Shown piece after piece: positions 24,294 to 33,114 of a stretch of DNA of 64,000 bases. The notes beneath the pieces are model-generated. The model searched no databases. It worked only from the letters and a program-made list of their open reading frames with translations, and had not been told where the DNA came from. The stretch spans positions 186,001 to 250,000 of the forward strand of contig NZ_JAGTUU010000005.1 in NCBI RefSeq assembly GCF_018224955.1. Direction: 5' to 3'. The stretch is from Thetidibacter halocola (GTDB lineage Bacteria > Pseudomonadota > Alphaproteobacteria > Rhodobacterales > Rhodobacteraceae). A program made the position numbers and the translations under genes. The first letter of the stretch is position 1, and each line of letters opens with the position of its first letter.

Positions 24294-24419
24294 ATGAAAG
24301 TCGCGAACTCGCTCCGCTCGCTCAAGAACCGCCATCGCGATTGCCGCGTTGTGCGCCGCAAGGGCCGCGTCTACGTCATCAACAAGACCCAGCGCCGCTA
24401 CAAGGCCCGCCAGGGCTGA
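24294..24419 (+). CDS. rpmJ: 50S ribosomal protein L36 (C-minus type)
   Basis: A 41-residue ribosomal protein beginning [17 protein letters not shown], with the C-terminal [12 protein letters not shown] typical of L36. Only one cysteine (C17) is present, so the zinc ribbon of the classical form is missing. This is the zinc-independent (C-minus, YkgO-like) type that alphaproteobacteria carry. A GGGGAAAG Shine-Dalgarno precedes the ATG. The gene is too short for many gene finders. Two intrinsic terminators in tandem follow, as expected for a strongly transcribed gene. Confidence 0.95.
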   Translation: MKVANSLRSLKNRHRDCRVVRRKGRVYVINKTQRRYKARQG

Positions 24420-24446
24420 GCCGCCGGTCGGTTGACCAGGTTGCAG

Positions 24447-24478
24447 AGGCCACCCATCCGGGTGGCCTTTTGCTTTTG
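24447..24478 (+). terminator. intrinsic terminator 1 after rpmJ
   Basis: AGGCCACCC (24447-24455) pairs perfectly with GGGTGGCCT (24460-24468) around ATCC, followed by TTTGCTTTT. It starts 28 nt after the rpmJ stop. Confidence 0.85.
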
Positions 24479-24481
24479 TGC

Positions 24482-24505
24482 GCCACCCATTTGGGTGGCC
24501 TTTTT
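24482..24505 (+). terminator. intrinsic terminator 2 after rpmJ (near-copy of terminator 1)
   Basis: GCCACCC (24482-24488) pairs with GGGTGGC (24493-24499) around ATTT, followed by CTTTTTGCTTT. The stem and tail repeat those of terminator 1, indicating a local duplication. It also lies close to the end of the convergent hisA. Confidence 0.8.
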
Positions 24506-24547
24506 GCTTTACCGGGACACGTCGTGACCCTTGCGGCGCGACCGGAT

Positions 24548-25270
24548 TCAGCCCGCCAGAACCGCCAGCGCCTCGCGCAGGTCGATCGCCCCGTCATACA
24601 GCGCCCGGCCAGAGATCGCGCCGTTCAGCGCCGCGCCGCAGTCGCGCAGCGCGATCAGGTCGGCGATTGACGAGACCCCGCCCGAGGCGATGACCGGGAT
24701 CGTCACAGCTCGCGCCAGCGCCGCCGTCGCCTCGACATTCGGACCCTGCATCGCGCCGTCGCGGTTGATGTCGGTATAGATGATCGCCGCCACGCCGGCG
24801 TCCTCGAAGCTGCGGGCAAGCTCGGTCGCGTCGACATCCGTCACCTCGGCCCAGCCCTTGGTCGCCACGCGCCCGTCGCGCGCATCGATGCCGACGGCGA
24901 TCTGGCCCGGAAAGGCCGCCGCCGCCTCGCGCACCAGGCCCGGATTCTCGACCGCGACGGTGCCTAGGATCACCCGCGCCAGGCCCTTGGACAGCCACAT
25001 CTCGATGGTGGCCATGTCGCGTATGCCGCCGCCCAGCTGCGCAGGTGTCTTCGTGCGGGCAAGGATCGCCTCGACCGCCGCCGCGTTGACCGGCTGGCCG
25101 GCAAAGGCGCCGTTCAGGTCCACCAGGTGCAGCCAGTCGCAGCCCGCCGCCACGAATTCCATCGCCTGGGCGGCGGGGTCGTCGTTGAACACGGTCGCCT
25201 TGTCCATGTCGCCACGCAGCAGCCGCACGGCCTTGCCGTCCTTCAGGTCGATGGCAGGATAGAGGATCAT
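24548..25270 (-). CDS. hisA: ProFAR isomerase (HisA)
   Basis: A 240-residue TIM barrel that isomerises ProFAR to PRFAR, the substrate of HisHF. The N-terminus [16 protein letters not shown] holds the first catalytic aspartate. The second catalytic aspartate is in [15 protein letters not shown]. The phosphate loops GGGIRD and ASGGVSS are also present. It is full length and starts at an ATG. Downstream are convergent rpmJ terminators, and upstream is the oppositely directed DUF2147 gene. It is therefore separated from both hisF and hisH, unlike the compact hisBHAF order of many relatives. Confidence 0.97.
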   Translation of the reverse strand: MILYPAIDLKDGKAVRLLRGDMDKATVFNDDPAAQAMEFVAAGCDWLHLVDLNGAFAGQPVNAAAVEAILARTKTPAQLGGGIRDMATIEMWLSKGLARVILGTVAVENPGLVREAAAAFPGQIAVGIDARDGRVATKGWAEVTDVDATELARSFEDAGVAAIIYTDINRDGAMQGPNVEATAALARAVTIPVIASGGVSSIADLIALRDCGAALNGAISGRALYDGAIDLREALAVLAG

Positions 25271-25405
25271 GGGTCAGGCCTTCCGCAATTGTCGGCCCCC
25301 GGTTAATTCGACGCAACGGCAGATGCAAGGCGACCTCGCGTCAGGCTTGATCGGCGGGCCCACCCTGCGGAATGCTCTGCGCATCGGAATGGGAGGAACA
25401 CCGAC

Positions 25406-25786
25406 ATGAAGATTCTGTCTCTCGCGGCAGGGCTGATCCTGGCGGCAGGCGCGGCGCTGGCCGACCCGGTCGAGGGCATCTGGAAGACCGAGGTGGACGA
25501 TGGCGCCTATGCCCATGTCACCATCAGCCCCTGCGGCCCGGCGATCTGCGGCGTGATCTCGCGCACGTTCAACGCGCAGGGCGAATACAACTCGGAAAAC
25601 AAGGGCAAGCAGCTGGTCTGGGACATGCAGCCCGGCGGCAATGGCAGCTATGCGAACGGCAAGATCTGGCAGCCGTCGACGGGCAAGGTCTTCAAGTCCA
25701 AGATGGCGCTGTCGGGTAACACGCTGAACGTGTCGGGCTGCGTCGGTCCGTTCTGCAAGAAGCAGACCTGGAGCCGCGTGAAGTGA
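25406..25786 (+). CDS. DUF2147 family secreted protein
   Basis: A 126-residue protein with a clear signal peptide (about 1-19, MKILSLAAGLILAAGAALA). One DUF2147 domain follows: DPVEGIWKTEVDDGAYAHVT, conserved cysteines in CGPAICG, and the C-terminal GCVGPFCKKQTW. The domain is a small lipocalin-like beta barrel, and periplasmic location is expected. Function is unknown. The gene is inserted on the opposite strand between hisA and hisH. A GC hairpin follows the stop. Confidence 0.87.
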   Translation: MKILSLAAGLILAAGAALADPVEGIWKTEVDDGAYAHVTISPCGPAICGVISRTFNAQGEYNSENKGKQLVWDMQPGGNGSYANGKIWQPSTGKVFKSKMALSGNTLNVSGCVGPFCKKQTWSRVK

Positions 25787-25792
25787 GGTCAG

Positions 25793-25815
25793 GGGCGGGG
25801 CGCAACCCCGCCCTT
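25793..25815. terminator. hairpin between DUF2147 and hisH ends
   Basis: GGGCGGGG (25793-25800) pairs perfectly with CCCCGCCC (25806-25813) around CGCAA, followed by TT on the plus strand. It lies in the convergent gap and could serve both genes. The T-run is very short. Confidence 0.45.
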
Positions 25816-25829
25816 CCGCCTGTCCCGCG

Positions 25830-26471
25830 TCATGGCGCCCAGGACAGGAAATTCGCGATCATCCGCAGGCCCGCCGCGCTGCTCTTTTCCGGGTGAAACT
25901 GGAACCCGATGCGATTGTCGCGCGCCACGATGGCGGTCACGTCGCCGCCATAGTCCACATGCGCGATGCGCTGCGACAGGTCGGCCATGCGCATCTGGTA
26001 GGAATGTACGAAATAGGCGTGATCGCCGGTTTTCACGCCTTCCAGCACCGGGTGGGGCGTGTCGATCACCAGGTCGTTCCAGCCCATGTGCGGCACCTTC
26101 AGCGCCGGGTCGGTCGGTGCGATATGCATCACCTCGCCGTCGATCCAGCCCAGCCCCTCTGTCTCGGCATATTCGTGGCCCTTGCGCGCCATCAGCTGCA
26201 TGCCGACGCAGATCCCAAGGAAGGGTCGCCCCTTGCGCTCGACCGCCTCGACCAGCGCCTCGAAACAGCCCGAGGCGCGCAAAGCCGCCGCGCAGGCCGG
26301 GAAGGCCCCGTCGCCCGGCAGCACCAGCCGGTCGGCCCGCGCCACCGTCTCGGCGTCCGACGTCACCACCACGTCCCCGGCACCCGTCTCGGCCGCCATG
26401 CGCTGAAACGCCTTTTCGGCCGAATGCAGGTTGCCGCTTTCATAGTCGATGATCGCCGTCAGCATGCGCAC
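25830..26471 (-). CDS. hisH: imidazole glycerol phosphate synthase glutaminase subunit HisH
   Basis: A 213-residue class I glutamine amidotransferase that feeds ammonia to HisF. The nucleophile is C88 in FLGICVGMQL, and the His-Glu pair of the triad is in FQFHPEKSS near the C-terminus. The N-terminus IIDYESGNLHSAEKAF is typical. Two in-frame ATGs (26471 and 26465) are possible starts; the first is given. It is preceded by a palindromic element and hisB on the same strand, so hisB-hisH may be cotranscribed. Confidence 0.96.
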   Translation of the reverse strand: MRMLTAIIDYESGNLHSAEKAFQRMAAETGAGDVVVTSDAETVARADRLVLPGDGAFPACAAALRASGCFEALVEAVERKGRPFLGICVGMQLMARKGHEYAETEGLGWIDGEVMHIAPTDPALKVPHMGWNDLVIDTPHPVLEGVKTGDHAYFVHSYQMRMADLSQRIAHVDYGGDVTAIVARDNRIGFQFHPEKSSAAGLRMIANFLSWAP

Positions 26472-26480
26472 AGTCCTGTT

Positions 26481-26526
26481 TTCATCTTGCCAGATAAACT
26501 CCGGGGGTCCGGGGGCTGGCCCCCGG
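26481..26526 (+). repeat. dispersed palindromic element, copy 5
   Basis: Header TTCATCTTGCCAGATAAACT then CCGGGGG (26481-26507), then an 8-bp perfect hairpin CCGGGGGC-TG-GCCCCCGG (26509-26526). The first variable stem of copies 1-4 is missing, so this is a shortened form. It fills the gap between the hisH start and the hisB stop. Confidence 0.7.
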
Positions 26527-26540
26527 TCCTGCCGTCGAAA

Positions 26541-27128
26541 TCAGAGCGACCCCTTTGTCGAGGGGATCGCGTCGCCCTTGCGCGGGTCGGTCTCGACCGC
26601 CTCGCGCAGGGCGCGGGCGACGGCCTTGAACGCGGCCTCGGCGATGTGGTGGCTGTTCAGCCCATGCAGCATGTCCACGTGCAGCGTGATCCCGCCATGG
26701 GTGCTGAACGCCTGGAAGAACTCGCGCACCAGCTCGGTGTCGAAGCTGCCGATCTTCGGTGTCGGCAGGGCCACGTTCCACACCAGGAAGGGCCGCCCCG
26801 ACAGGTCCAGGGCCGCTCGCACCAGCGCGTCGTCCATCGGCAACAGGCACGCGCCATAACGCCGGATGCCGCGCTTGTCGCCCAGTGCCCTGCCCAAAGC
26901 CTGGCCCAGCGCGATGCCCACGTCCTCGACCGTGTGGTGGTCGTCGATATGCAGGTCGCCCGCGCAGCGCACGGTCATGTCGATCAGTGCATGCCGGGCC
27001 AGCTGGTCCAGCATGTGATCGAAGAACCCAACGCCGGTCTGGTTGTCATAGGTTCCGCTGCCGTCGAGGTCGATCTCGACGCGGATGTCGGTCTCGGCGG
27101 TCTTGCGGCTGATCTCTGCACGCCTCAT
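26541..27128 (-). CDS. hisB: imidazoleglycerol-phosphate dehydratase
   Basis: A 195-residue monofunctional HisB, which dehydrates IGP to imidazole acetol phosphate using Mn. Metal-binding motifs include [14 protein letters not shown] with its histidines, [18 protein letters not shown], and near the C-terminus [18 protein letters not shown]. It has no histidinol phosphatase domain, unlike the enterobacterial fusion. It is full length and starts at an ATG. It is the first his gene of the minus-strand series in this window. Confidence 0.97.
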   Translation of the reverse strand: MRRAEISRKTAETDIRVEIDLDGSGTYDNQTGVGFFDHMLDQLARHALIDMTVRCAGDLHIDDHHTVEDVGIALGQALGRALGDKRGIRRYGACLLPMDDALVRAALDLSGRPFLVWNVALPTPKIGSFDTELVREFFQAFSTHGGITLHVDMLHGLNSHHIAEAAFKAVARALREAVETDPRKGDAIPSTKGSL

Positions 27129-27249
27129 GGGCCATTCTCCCCTGATCCGCGCGACTTATAGGCGGGGCGAAGGCCAAGGCCAAGGGCGCGCGATTGTCGA
27201 TTGCGCGGCCGTGTCCGCCATGCAAGCCTGATACGCGAAAGGACCGCCC

Positions 27250-27594
27250 ATGTTCCGCCCGACCGTCGCCTTTGGCCTGCTCCTTTGCCTTGCAATGCCT
27301 GCGGCCGCGCTGGAACGCCGCGTCTACGAAGGCGACGAGGCAAAGGCGCTGAAATGCGTCTGGATCATCTCGCGCACCGCCGCCGTCATGGAGGATATGG
27401 GGATCATCTCACCTCTTCAGATGGAGGTCTCCATTGCGATCAGCGCGCGCATCCTCGCGCTGCATGTCAGCGGCACCGAGGCACAGAAACTGGCCGCCTT
27501 GCAGGCGGTGGGCGAGCGCCGGAATACTGGCGAGACCATCGTGGAATTCCGTGACCAGGCGATGGCCTGCCTGCGCAAGTTCCCGGTCGAATGA
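27250..27594 (+). CDS. hypothetical secreted protein
   Basis: A 114-residue protein with a signal peptide (about 1-21, FGLLLCLAMPAAALE region). The mature helical part contains two cysteines (KCVWIISRT and ACLRKF) that could form a disulfide. I do not recognise the family, though short periplasmic proteins of this kind are common in Rhodobacterales. It is divergent from hisB, with about 120 nt between starts. The stop lies 32 nt before the first tRNA-Gly on the opposite strand. Confidence 0.65.
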   Translation: MFRPTVAFGLLLCLAMPAAALERRVYEGDEAKALKCVWIISRTAAVMEDMGIISPLQMEVSIAISARILALHVSGTEAQKLAALQAVGERRNTGETIVEFRDQAMACLRKFPVE

Positions 27595-27625
27595 GCGAGG
27601 GCGCCGCCTCGGCGGCCTGTCATCA

Positions 27626-27700
27626 TGGAGCGGGCGAGGCGATTCGAACGCCCGACCCTTACCTTGGCAAGGTAATGCTCTACCCCTGAGCTACGCCCGC
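27626..27700 (-). tRNA. tRNA-Gly (anticodon GCC), copy 1
   Basis: A 75-nt cloverleaf on the minus strand. The acceptor stem GCGGGCG pairs with CGCCCGC, the discriminator is T and CCA is encoded. The anticodon stem is TTACC/GGTAA with loop TTGCCAA. The T arm GGGCG/CGCCT includes one G-T pair. It reads GGC and GGU glycine codons. A second glycine tRNA lies 58 bp upstream in the same direction. Confidence 0.96.
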
Positions 27701-27758
27701 GCGCCATGATATCCGCCTTCCGATCCTGCCGAAGCATGAGGCCGAAGGCCTGACCATT

Positions 27759-27833
27759 TGGAGCGGGCGATGAGATTCGAACTCACGACCCTAACCTTGG
27801 CAAGGTTATGCTCTACCCCTGAGCTACGCCCGC
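27759..27833 (-). tRNA. tRNA-Gly (anticodon GCC), copy 2
   Basis: A 75-nt cloverleaf with the same acceptor, D arm and GCC anticodon as copy 1. The anticodon stem (AACCT side pairing AGGTT) and T arm (GTGAG/CTCAT) differ. The truncated VOC reading frame ends inside this gene, so the tRNA marks the right edge of a local rearrangement. Confidence 0.96.
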
Positions 27834-28256
27834 GCGCCAAATGGTGAGCGCGGATTTATCGCCGCCTGCCGGGGCGCGCAAGAGAAAATTTGTGCGAAGG
27901 CAGGTATTTTGCCGCCCGCCGCAAGGGCAGGCTGTGGTGGCTGCTGCGCGGCGTGGCTCTTCCTTGAAGGTCGCGCCTGCGGCGGCCAGCGCCGCGTGGT
28001 CGCGGTCGAAATCGTCGCTGCGCAGGAACAGCCAGACGCGCCCGCCGCCCTGATGTCCGATCACATCCCGCTGCGCCCCCACGGCGCGGGCCAGCAGGAA
28101 TTCGGTCTGCGCCCCCGAAGGCGCGACTCGAATCCAGCGCTTGCCCTGGCCGAGATCGGTATCCTCGCGCAACTCGAACCCCAGCACGCCGCAGAAGAAG
28201 GCCAGACCCTCGTCATACTCGGGCACCAGAACGGCGACGAGGGCAAGGTGGGTCAT
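27813..28256 (-). pseudogene. VOC/glyoxalase family protein, C-terminally truncated at tRNA-Gly
   Basis: Residues 1-102 look like a normal VOC protein: HLALVAVLVPEYDEGLAFF, FELREDTDLGQGKRWIRVAP, then GGRVWLFLRSDDFDRDHAAL and GATFKEEPR. The expected final strand (a YGTVAVFxDxYGNxWDL-type segment with a metal glutamate) is absent. After about 27951 the frame runs into unrelated Ala/Arg/Cys-rich sequence and stops only inside the tRNA-Gly gene. Without its last beta-alpha unit the fold and metal site would be incomplete. This is probably a deletion relic, although translation cannot be excluded. It lies 18 nt upstream of the pyruvate carboxylase stop region on the same strand. Confidence 0.65.
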
Positions 28257-28274
28257 GACGACCGTGCCGGCCTG

Positions 28275-31200
28275 TCACTCGAACTCCACCAGCAGGTCCT
28301 TGGCGTCGATCTGGCTGCCGGGATGGACATGGACGGCCTTCACCACCCCGTCGCGTTCGGCATGCAGGCCGGTTTCCATCTTCATCGCCTCAATGGTCAG
28401 CAGCAGGTCGCCCTCCTTGACCGTCTGGCCCGCCGTCACCACGACCGAGGCCACGACGCCGGGCATCGGCGCGCCGACGTGGTCGGGATTGCCCAGCGTC
28501 GCCTTGGGCCGCGCGGCAAAGCTGGCCTTTGCCTTGCGGTCGGGCACGCGGACGGTGCGGGGCTGGCCGTTCAGTTCGAAGAAGACGCGGACCTCGCCGT
28601 CGTCTTGCGTCTCGCCCACCGCCTGAAGCCGCACCTCCAGCGTCTTGCCCGGGTCGATCTCGGCGCTGATCTCCTCTCCCGGCTCCATGCCGTAGAAGAA
28701 GGTTCGCGTCGGCAGGGTGCGCACCGGGCCATACATCTCATGCCGGGCGGCGTATTCGGTATAGACCTTGGGATACATCAGGTAGCCGTTCAGATCCTCG
28801 TCATCCACCGCGGCCCCGCCCAGCTGCTCGGACAGGGTCTTGCGGGTGGCCTCGATATCGACGGGTGCGGCGTGCAGGCCGGGGCGGTCGGTGAAGGGCG
28901 CCTCTTCCTTCAGGATCTTCTTCTGGATCGCCTTGGGCCAGCCGCCCGGAGGTTGGCCGAGATTGCCGCGCATCATGTCGATGACGCTGTCGGGAAAGCT
29001 GACGTCCTTCTTGGGGTCTTCCACGTCGGCGCGGGTCAGGCCCTGGCTGACCATCATCAGCGCCATGTCGCCCACCACCTTGGACGAGGGCGTGACCTTG
29101 ACGATGTCGCCGAACATCCGGTTCACGTCGGCATAGGTCTGGGCGACCTCGTGCCAGCGTTCCTCCAGCCCCATCGACCGCGCCTGCGCCTTGAGGTTGG
29201 TGAACTGCCCGCCGGGCATCTCGTGCAGGTAGACCTCGGAGGCGGGCGCCTGCATGCCGGACTCGAACGCCGCATACTGGCCGCGCACGGCCTCCCAGTA
29301 GTTGCTGATCTCGCGGATCGCGGCCACATCCAGCCCGGTGTCGCGGTCGGTGTGGCGCAGCGCCTCGACCACGGATCCCAGCGTCGGCTGGCTGGTATTG
29401 CCCGACAGCGCATCCATCGCGGCGTCCACCGCGTCGACTCCGGCCTTTGACGCCTCCATGATCGTTGCGATGGCCGCGCCCGACGTGTCGTGCGTGTGGA
29501 AATGCACTGGCAGGCCGACCTCGTCCTTCAGCGTCTTGATCAGGCGATAGGCGGCGTTGGGCTTCAGCAGCCCTGCCATGTCCTTGAGGCCGAGGATGTG
29601 GGAGCCCGCGTCGCGCAGCTCCTTGCCCATCGCGACATAGTATTTCAAGTCATACTTGGCGCGGTCCGGGTCCAGCACGTCGCCGGTGTAGCAGATCGTG
29701 CCCTCAAGCACGCGGCCCGTGTCCAGCACGGCGTCCATCGCGACGCGCATGTTCTCGACCCAGTTCAGGCTGTCGAAGACGCGGAACACGTCGACGCCGG
29801 TTTCGGCCGCCTGTTTCACGAAGAACTGCACCACGTTGTCGGGATAGTTGGTGTAGCCCACGCCGTTGGCGCCGCGCAGCAGCATCTGCGTCATCAGGTT
29901 GGGCATGGCGGCGCGCAGGTCACGCAGGCGCTGCCACGGGCATTCCTGCAAGAAACGATAGGCCACGTCGAAGGTCGCGCCGCCCCAGCATTCCACCGAG
30001 AAAAGCTGCGGCAGCTTGTGGGCGTAGGCGGGCGCGACCTTGATCATGTCGAGGCTGCGCATCCGCGTGGCCAGCAGAGATTGGTGCCCGTCGCGCATCG
30101 TCGTGTCAGTGATTAGCACCTGTTTCTGCGTCGCCAGCCAGTCGGCCACGGCCTGCGGCCCCTCGCGATCCAGCAGCGTCTTGGTGCCGTCGGGCGCGGT
30201 CGCGTCCCACGGGACCTGCGGCGCGCGCGCCGGTTTCAGGTCGGGATGCGGGCGGGCGCGGCCCGCGACCTCGGGGTGGCCGTTCACCGTGATGTCGGCG
30301 ATGTAGGTCAGCACCTTGGTGCCGCGGTCGCGGCGGCGCTGGAAATCGAACAGTTCGGGTGTCGTGTCGATGAACTTGGTCGAATACTGGTTGTTCAGGA
30401 AGGTCGGGTGCTTGAGCAGGTTGATGACGAACTCGATATTCGTTGTCACGCCCCGGATGCGGAATTCGCGCAGAGCGCGGTCCATTCGCTTGATCGCCTT
30501 TTCCGGGGTCTGCGCCTTGGCCGTCACCTTGACCAGAAGCGAGTCGTAATAGCGCGTGATGACCCCGCCCGCATAGGCCGTGCCGCCATCGAGGCGGATG
30601 CCCATGCCGGTCGCCGACCGGAAGGCAGTGATGCGCCCGTAATCGGGGATGAAGTTGTTCTGCGGATCCTCGGTGGTGATCCGGGTCTGCAGCGCGTGAC
30701 CGGTGAGGCGCACGTCATACTGGCTGGCCTTGCCCGTCGCCTCGGCGAGGCTTTTGCCCTCGGCGATCAGGATCTGCGCCTGCACGATGTCGATGCCGGT
30801 CACTTCCTCGGTGACGGTGTGTTCCACCTGCACGCGGGGGTTGACCTCGATGAAGTAGAACTTGCCCGTGTCCATATCCATCAGGAATTCGACGGTGCCG
30901 GCGCATTCGTAATTCACGTGCGCGCAGATCTTGCGGCCCAGCTCGCAGATTTCCTCGCGCTGCGCCTCGCTCAGATACGGCGCGGGGGCGCGTTCGACGA
31001 CCTTCTGGTTGCGGCGCTGGACCGAGCAATCCCGTTCGTAGAGGTGATAGATGGTGCCCATCTTGTCGCCGAGGATCTGCACCTCGACATGGCGGGCGCG
31101 GATGATCATCTTCTCCAGGTAGCCCTCGCCGTTGCCGAACGCGGCCTCGGCCTCGCGCCGGCCCTCCAGCACCTTGTCCTTCAGCTCCTTCGGGCCGTTG

Positions 31201-31721
31201 ATCGGGCGCATGCCGCGCCCGCCGCCGCCCCAGGATGCCTTGAGCATCAGGGGATAGCCGATTTCCTCGGCTTCCTTCGCGATGGCGTCCCAGTCGCTGC
31301 CCAGCACCTCGGTCGCGGGAATGACGGGCACGCCGGCCGCCACTGCGACCTTGCGGGCGCTGGCCTTGTCGCCAAGGGCGCGCATCGTCTCGGCCCGCGG
31401 CCCGATGAAGGTGATACCGGCCGCGTCGCAGGCGTCTACGAAATCCGGGTTCTCGGACAGCAGGCCATAGCCGGGGTGGATCGCATCGGCGCCGGATTGC
31501 TTGGCCACGCGGATGATCTCGGGGATCGACAGGTAGGCCTGCACCGGCCCCAGCCCCTCGCCGATCCTGTAGGCCTCGTCCGCCTTGAAACGATGCAGGC
31601 CCAGCTTGTCTTCTTCGGCGTAGACCGCGACGGTCTTCTTTCCCATCTCGTTGGCGGCCCGCATGATGCGGATGGCAATCTCGCCTCGGTTGGCGACGAG
31701 GATCTTGGAAAAGGTCGTCAT
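28275..31721 (-). CDS. pyc: pyruvate carboxylase
   Basis: A 1148-residue single-chain enzyme that makes oxaloacetate from pyruvate and bicarbonate. The domain order is complete. A biotin carboxylase domain (KILVANRGEIAIRIMRA, ATP loop SWGGGGRGM) comes first. A carboxyltransferase barrel from about residue 530 follows (DTTMRDGHQSLLATRMRS, FDSLNWVENM), then an allosteric linker and a C-terminal biotin carrier domain with K1114 in IEAMKMETG. The ATG at 31721 was chosen because it directly precedes the conserved N-terminus. Anaplerosis by this enzyme complements propionyl-CoA entry from the pcc genes further right. Confidence 0.98.
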   Translation of the reverse strand: MTTFSKILVANRGEIAIRIMRAANEMGKKTVAVYAEEDKLGLHRFKADEAYRIGEGLGPVQAYLSIPEIIRVAKQSGADAIHPGYGLLSENPDFVDACDAAGITFIGPRAETMRALGDKASARKVAVAAGVPVIPATEVLGSDWDAIAKEAEEIGYPLMLKASWGGGGRGMRPINGPKELKDKVLEGRREAEAAFGNGEGYLEKMIIRARHVEVQILGDKMGTIYHLYERDCSVQRRNQKVVERAPAPYLSEAQREEICELGRKICAHVNYECAGTVEFLMDMDTGKFYFIEVNPRVQVEHTVTEEVTGIDIVQAQILIAEGKSLAEATGKASQYDVRLTGHALQTRITTEDPQNNFIPDYGRITAFRSATGMGIRLDGGTAYAGGVITRYYDSLLVKVTAKAQTPEKAIKRMDRALREFRIRGVTTNIEFVINLLKHPTFLNNQYSTKFIDTTPELFDFQRRRDRGTKVLTYIADITVNGHPEVAGRARPHPDLKPARAPQVPWDATAPDGTKTLLDREGPQAVADWLATQKQVLITDTTMRDGHQSLLATRMRSLDMIKVAPAYAHKLPQLFSVECWGGATFDVAYRFLQECPWQRLRDLRAAMPNLMTQMLLRGANGVGYTNYPDNVVQFFVKQAAETGVDVFRVFDSLNWVENMRVAMDAVLDTGRVLEGTICYTGDVLDPDRAKYDLKYYVAMGKELRDAGSHILGLKDMAGLLKPNAAYRLIKTLKDEVGLPVHFHTHDTSGAAIATIMEASKAGVDAVDAAMDALSGNTSQPTLGSVVEALRHTDRDTGLDVAAIREISNYWEAVRGQYAAFESGMQAPASEVYLHEMPGGQFTNLKAQARSMGLEERWHEVAQTYADVNRMFGDIVKVTPSSKVVGDMALMMVSQGLTRADVEDPKKDVSFPDSVIDMMRGNLGQPPGGWPKAIQKKILKEEAPFTDRPGLHAAPVDIEATRKTLSEQLGGAAVDDEDLNGYLMYPKVYTEYAARHEMYGPVRTLPTRTFFYGMEPGEEISAEIDPGKTLEVRLQAVGETQDDGEVRVFFELNGQPRTVRVPDRKAKASFAARPKATLGNPDHVGAPMPGVVASVVVTAGQTVKEGDLLLTIEAMKMETGLHAERDGVVKAVHVHPGSQIDAKDLLVEFE

Positions 31722-31856
31722 GTCGGTGCGGTCCCCCGGACTGGTCGGTTCATGCGCGATCCCTGTGCGCACCGCCGGTTTGGCGGGCGGGCAATGCCGC
31801 GCTGCGGCGATGCTAGCAGCAATCGCCCCCGGTGCAAGTCGGGGCGCGACGTTGCG

Positions 31857-33002
31857 TCAGGGTCTGGTCAGCAGCCGCGACGGCAGGTCGGACAGGCGAT
31901 GCGCGCCCATCTGCGCCATGTTCAGCCGCATGTCGTCGGTCAGGATATGCGCCAGGTGCGGCGGGCCCTTTTCCGCCAGCGCGGCCACGGCATAGTGCCA
32001 GGCCCGGCCCAGCATGACGAAATCCGCCCCCAGCGCCAGCGCGCGCAAGATGTCGAGACCCGAGGACACGCCGCTGTCGAAAATCAGCGGCACGTCCGGG
32101 CCGACCGCCGCGCGGACCCGGGGCAGGGCGTCGATGGCGGCGGGGCCGGCCTCGAACTGGCGGCCCGAATGGTTCGAGACCCAGATCGCGTCGGCCCCCG
32201 CCGCGACCAGCCGTTTCGCGGCCTCTGGATCCATCACGCCCTTGATAAGAAGGTGCCCCTGCCATTCCTCGCGCAGCGCGGCCAGCGTGTCCCAGTCGGG
32301 CGCGCCGCGGATGATGTGCCCGGCATGGGCGAGCGAGGACAGCGCCTTGGCCTTGTCCAGGTAGCTTTCCGGCAGGCGCAGGCGCGGCTGGCCGACCTGC
32401 GCCGTCCGTAGCGACCATTCCGGATGGGTCAGCAACTCCCACACCACTCGGGGTGTGATTCGCGGCGGCAGGGTCAGCTTGGCCCGGCGCTGGCGTTCGC
32501 GGCGCGAATCGTCCGGCACGTCGACCGTCAGGATCAGCTTGGTGAAACCCGACTCGCGCGCGCGGCGCAGCATGTCGCGGCGAATCCCGGGGTCGGCCGG
32601 GCAATAGAGCTGGAACCAGCCACGCCCCTTTGTCAACGGGCCGATGTCCTCGGGCAGGCGGGTGGCGACGGTGGACAGGCCGTAGGGAATGCCGAGTTTC
32701 GCGGCAAAGCGCGCAAGGATCGCCTCGGCACCCGGCCACATCAGGCCCGACATGCCCAGCGGCGCGATGCCGAAGGGGCGGGCGAACTCCTCGCCCATGA
32801 AGCGGGTGGTGAAATCGGGCGCCACCTTGCCCGGCAGGATCTCGGGCATGAACAGCACCGAATCGAGCCGCTCGCGGTTGCGCACGGCCTGCAATTCGCG
32901 GCCAGTCGCGCTGTCGAGATACTCGAAGGCGAAATGCGGGATGCGGCGGCGCGCGCGGGCGCGCAGATCGGAGACGGCGGGAAAGTCGAGATCGAGGTCC
33001 AT
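31857..33002 (-). CDS. FMN-dependent alpha-hydroxy-acid dehydrogenase/oxidase
   Basis: A 381-residue member of the lactate dehydrogenase (LldD)/glycolate oxidase/mandelate dehydrogenase family. FMN-binding and catalytic blocks are present: PHFAFEYLDSATGREL at the N-terminus, GWFQLYCPADPG, LILTVDVPDDSRRERQ, IWVSNHSGRQF with the catalytic histidine, and FDSGVSSGLDILRALALGAD. It oxidises an L-2-hydroxy acid and passes electrons to quinone or oxygen. The substrate cannot be settled from sequence. No membrane segment is obvious. It lies upstream of and in the same direction as pyruvate carboxylase, so lactate-to-pyruvate-to-oxaloacetate flow is an attractive but unproved reading. Confidence 0.9.
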   Translation of the reverse strand: MDLDLDFPAVSDLRARARRRIPHFAFEYLDSATGRELQAVRNRERLDSVLFMPEILPGKVAPDFTTRFMGEEFARPFGIAPLGMSGLMWPGAEAILARFAAKLGIPYGLSTVATRLPEDIGPLTKGRGWFQLYCPADPGIRRDMLRRARESGFTKLILTVDVPDDSRRERQRRAKLTLPPRITPRVVWELLTHPEWSLRTAQVGQPRLRLPESYLDKAKALSSLAHAGHIIRGAPDWDTLAALREEWQGHLLIKGVMDPEAAKRLVAAGADAIWVSNHSGRQFEAGPAAIDALPRVRAAVGPDVPLIFDSGVSSGLDILRALALGADFVMLGRAWHYAVAALAEKGPPHLAHILTDDMRLNMAQMGAHRLSDLPSRLLTRP

Positions 33003-33114
33003 GCGCGCATTTGCGCGAGCCTCGGCGGCGCTGTCCAGAGTCTGCGCGCACGTTCAGGCTTTTTTAAGCGCGTTCGGCCTACGGTAAGCCCGTCTTCAGA
33101 ACGGAGGTGATGGC

